Source of the DNA: Butyrivibrio sp. XPD2006
GTDB taxonomy: Bacteria > Bacillota > Clostridia > Lachnospirales > Lachnospiraceae
Reading direction: 5' to 3'
NCBI RefSeq assembly: GCF_000420865.1
Contig: NZ_ATVT01000003.1
Span: 124,001 to 188,000, forward strand
DNA: 64,000 nucleotides
The notes beneath the pieces were generated by a model. That model worked only from the letters and a program-made list of their open reading frames with translations, had not been told where the DNA came from and searched no databases. Position 1 is the stretch's first letter. Every line of letters begins with the position of its first letter. This document shows positions 62,482-64,000 of this stretch, one piece after another. Position numbers and translations under genes: made by a program.

Positions 62482-63522
62482 ATGAAAGACAAGAAAAAAG
62501 AAAGCATCTTCAATAAGATGAATGACACTAACCTCCTGCTGACCATTACCATTGTGATCTTTTTCCTGATGTATATCGGAGCGGTACTGTTCCAGGGAGG
62601 CGGATTTTCCAAGCCTCAGATGTTCTTTAACATCTTAAACGCCAACGCTGCTCTTATCATCACTGCATGCGGAATGAGTATAGTAATGATCTCGGGCGGA
62701 ATCGATATTTCCGTTGGTGGAGTTGTAGCTCTTGTTTCAATGTGCTGTGCAGTATATCTGGACAAAACAAATTCTCCGAGCCTTCTGGTTTCGGTACTTA
62801 TAGCTGTTGGTATCGGTGTACTTTACGGACTGGTTCAGGGTTTTTTGGTTGCTGTTCTTGATATCCAGCCGTTCATAGTTTCTCTTGCGGGAATGTTCTT
62901 TGCAAGAGGTATGACAACCATAGTAAACACAGCACCTTTCAACGTTGAGAATCAGGCGTTTATGGCGCTTAAGGACACTCGTGTGAATGTGCCTTTCCTT
63001 GGTTCATACAACAAGAAGGGTATATATGTTCCGGCATATATTGAAATTGGTGTTATTGTAGCTCTTCTTATTGTGATATTATTGTTTGTAGTGCTCAAAT
63101 GGACCAAGCTTGGAAGAAGCTTTTATGCAGTGGGCGGCAACAAGCAGAGTGCGCTGATGATGGGTATAAACGTAAGAAGGACCAAGTTCCTGTCACACCT
63201 TATCTGCTCAACACTTGCCGGTATCGGAGGATATGTATATTTCCTTCATGTAGGATCCGGATCTGCAAGCCATGCAATGGGTATGGAGATGAACGCTATT
63301 GCTTCATCAATCATCGGTGGTACACTGCTTACCGGTGGTGTTGGTAATATTATCGGAACATTCTTCGGAGTGCTTTCCCTTAGTACCATCCAGAACATTG
63401 TTGCATCAGCAGGACTTGATGAAGCATGGTGGACAGGTATCACCATTGCTGCAATGCTCTGCATCTTCCTTCTTATCCAGAGCGTAGTTATGGCTCAGAA
63501 AAAGAAAGCTATCAAGGCCTGA
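62482..63522 (+). CDS. yjfF: Sugar ABC transporter permease 2
   Basis: A 346-aa permease paralogous to the preceding one: MISGGIDISVGGVVALVSM and SSIIGGTLLTGGVGN are the equivalent motifs. It begins right after the stop of the first permease. The pair of different permeases is the YtfT/YjfF arrangement rather than the RbsC homodimer. Confidence 0.92.
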   Translation: MKDKKKESIFNKMNDTNLLLTITIVIFFLMYIGAVLFQGGGFSKPQMFFNILNANAALIITACGMSIVMISGGIDISVGGVVALVSMCCAVYLDKTNSPSLLVSVLIAVGIGVLYGLVQGFLVAVLDIQPFIVSLAGMFFARGMTTIVNTAPFNVENQAFMALKDTRVNVPFLGSYNKKGIYVPAYIEIGVIVALLIVILLFVVLKWTKLGRSFYAVGGNKQSALMMGINVRRTKFLSHLICSTLAGIGGYVYFLHVGSGSASHAMGMEMNAIASSIIGGTLLTGGVGNIIGTFFGVLSLSTIQNIVASAGLDEAWWTGITIAAMLCIFLLIQSVVMAQKKKAIKA

Positions 63523-63538
63523 GGATAAATAAGGAAAC

Positions 63539-64000
63539 ATGAAAAGATTTTTAAAATTGATACCTTTGCTGCTCCTGCTGCCGGCTGTTCTGGCAGGTTG
63601 CGGGAGTGGCGTTCCTTCCGAAAGTGCGGAAGAAATAATAGAAACCCAAAAAGCCGACGATGCCATTACCGTCGGCTTCTCTCAGTTGGGGGCGGAATCA
63701 GATTGGAGAAGTGCCAACACAGACTCTATGCTTGAGGCCTTCAAGGAAGAAGACGGTTACAATCTGATCTACAAGAACGGCCAGCAGAAACAGGCCAATC
63801 AGATCACAGCCATCAGGATGTTTATTCAGCAGGAGGTGGACTATATAGTACTGGCACCTTCTACTGAGGACGGATGGGAAACTGTTCTGAGTGAAGCCAG
63901 AGAGGCAGACATTCCTGTGATCCTCGTTGACAGAAGAGTAAACACGGCGGATAAGAATCTCTACTCATGCTGGGTCGGTTCTGACTTTGAGCTTGAGGGA
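63539..64000 (+). CDS. Sugar-binding lipoprotein 2, YtfQ-like, cut by window end
   Basis: The first 154 residues of a second binding protein: signal MKRFLKLIPLLLLLPAVLAGC with lipobox LAGC, then VGFSQLGAESDWR, NGQQKQANQITAIRMF, APSTEDGWETVL and VILVDRRVNT, closely following the galactofuranose-binding protein YtfQ. It matches YtfQ better than the first binding protein does. The 3' end is outside the window, so a C-terminal fusion (for example to a sensor) cannot be excluded. AAGGAAA precedes the ATG. Confidence 0.88.
   Translation, partial: MKRFLKLIPLLLLLPAVLAGCGSGVPSESAEEIIETQKADDAITVGFSQLGAESDWRSANTDSMLEAFKEEDGYNLIYKNGQQKQANQITAIRMFIQQEVDYIVLAPSTEDGWETVLSEAREADIPVILVDRRVNTADKNLYSCWVGSDFELEG

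Overview
The window looks like chromosomal DNA of an anaerobic Gram-positive bacterium of the Lachnospiraceae, most like the rumen/gut Butyrivibrio-Pseudobutyrivibrio group. This is inferred from gene content and style: AddAB rather than RecBCD, AsnA, a TPP-riboswitch-controlled ThiT, GHKL/LytTR and YesM/YesN two-component systems, several GGDEF/EAL proteins, many lipoproteins with Ser/Thr/Gln-rich linkers, a domain-permuted family 3 beta-glucosidase, and a YtfQRT/YjfF-type sugar importer. No rRNA, phage, IS element or CRISPR array was seen. One tRNA (Trp, CCA) is present. Most genes run on the + strand.

Layout. 0-0.4 kb: C-terminal piece of a MocR-like aminotransferase-fold gene with odd features. 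0.5-9.8 kb: an EAL c-di-GMP phosphodiesterase followed by addB-addA. 9.8-11 kb (minus): a HAD phosphatase and a CPBP membrane protease. 11-12 kb: TPP riboswitch and thiT. 12-13 kb (minus): asnA. 13.2-16.1 kb: a Crh-like HPr paralogue and a nuclease-helicase fusion of the Rad3/DinG type. 16.1-16.5 kb: a gene-free AT-rich region with DnaA-box-like sites and palindromes. 16.5-28.7 kb: TPR-GGDEF protein, valS, folC, a small unannotated ORF, a TPR membrane protein, an MBOAT/SGNH O-acylation pair, ridA, a TPR lipoprotein and an SDR reductase. 28.7-34.7 kb: TetR repressor, three phased operators, MMPL transporter and a 986-aa heptad-repeat lipoprotein. 34.8-40.1 kb: RsiV-like lipoprotein, tRNA-Trp, a cysteine-synthase-like enzyme, AGCS symporter and (minus) a phosphopantetheinyl transferase. 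40.2-43.4 kb: LytTR regulator, GHKL kinase and diguanylate cyclase in one operon. 43.4-49.5 kb: two GH3 enzymes around a GtrA-like membrane protein. 49.6-55.7 kb: DUF3160 lipoprotein, CapA-like phosphatase, GH13 enzyme and VanZ-like protein. 55.7-64 kb: YesN/YesM two-component system and a sugar ABC importer flanked by two binding proteins, the last cut by the window end.

How it fits together. The right half is about sensing, importing and hydrolysing plant or host glycans: a surface-tethered GH3, a presumably cytoplasmic GH3, an anchored GH13, and an importer resembling the galactofuranose system beside a YesMN pair. The middle contains envelope modules (MBOAT/SGNH O-acylation; the TetR-controlled MMPL with its rod lipoprotein). 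c-di-GMP turnover proteins occur three times. A recurrent feature is very compact expression signals: terminator-like hairpins whose 3' arm contains the Shine-Dalgarno sequence and whose U-run is the spacer to the start codon (thiT, helicase), and a promoter nested in a terminator (DUF3160 gene). The best candidate for a little-described system is the TetR-MMPL-heptad-repeat lipoprotein module.
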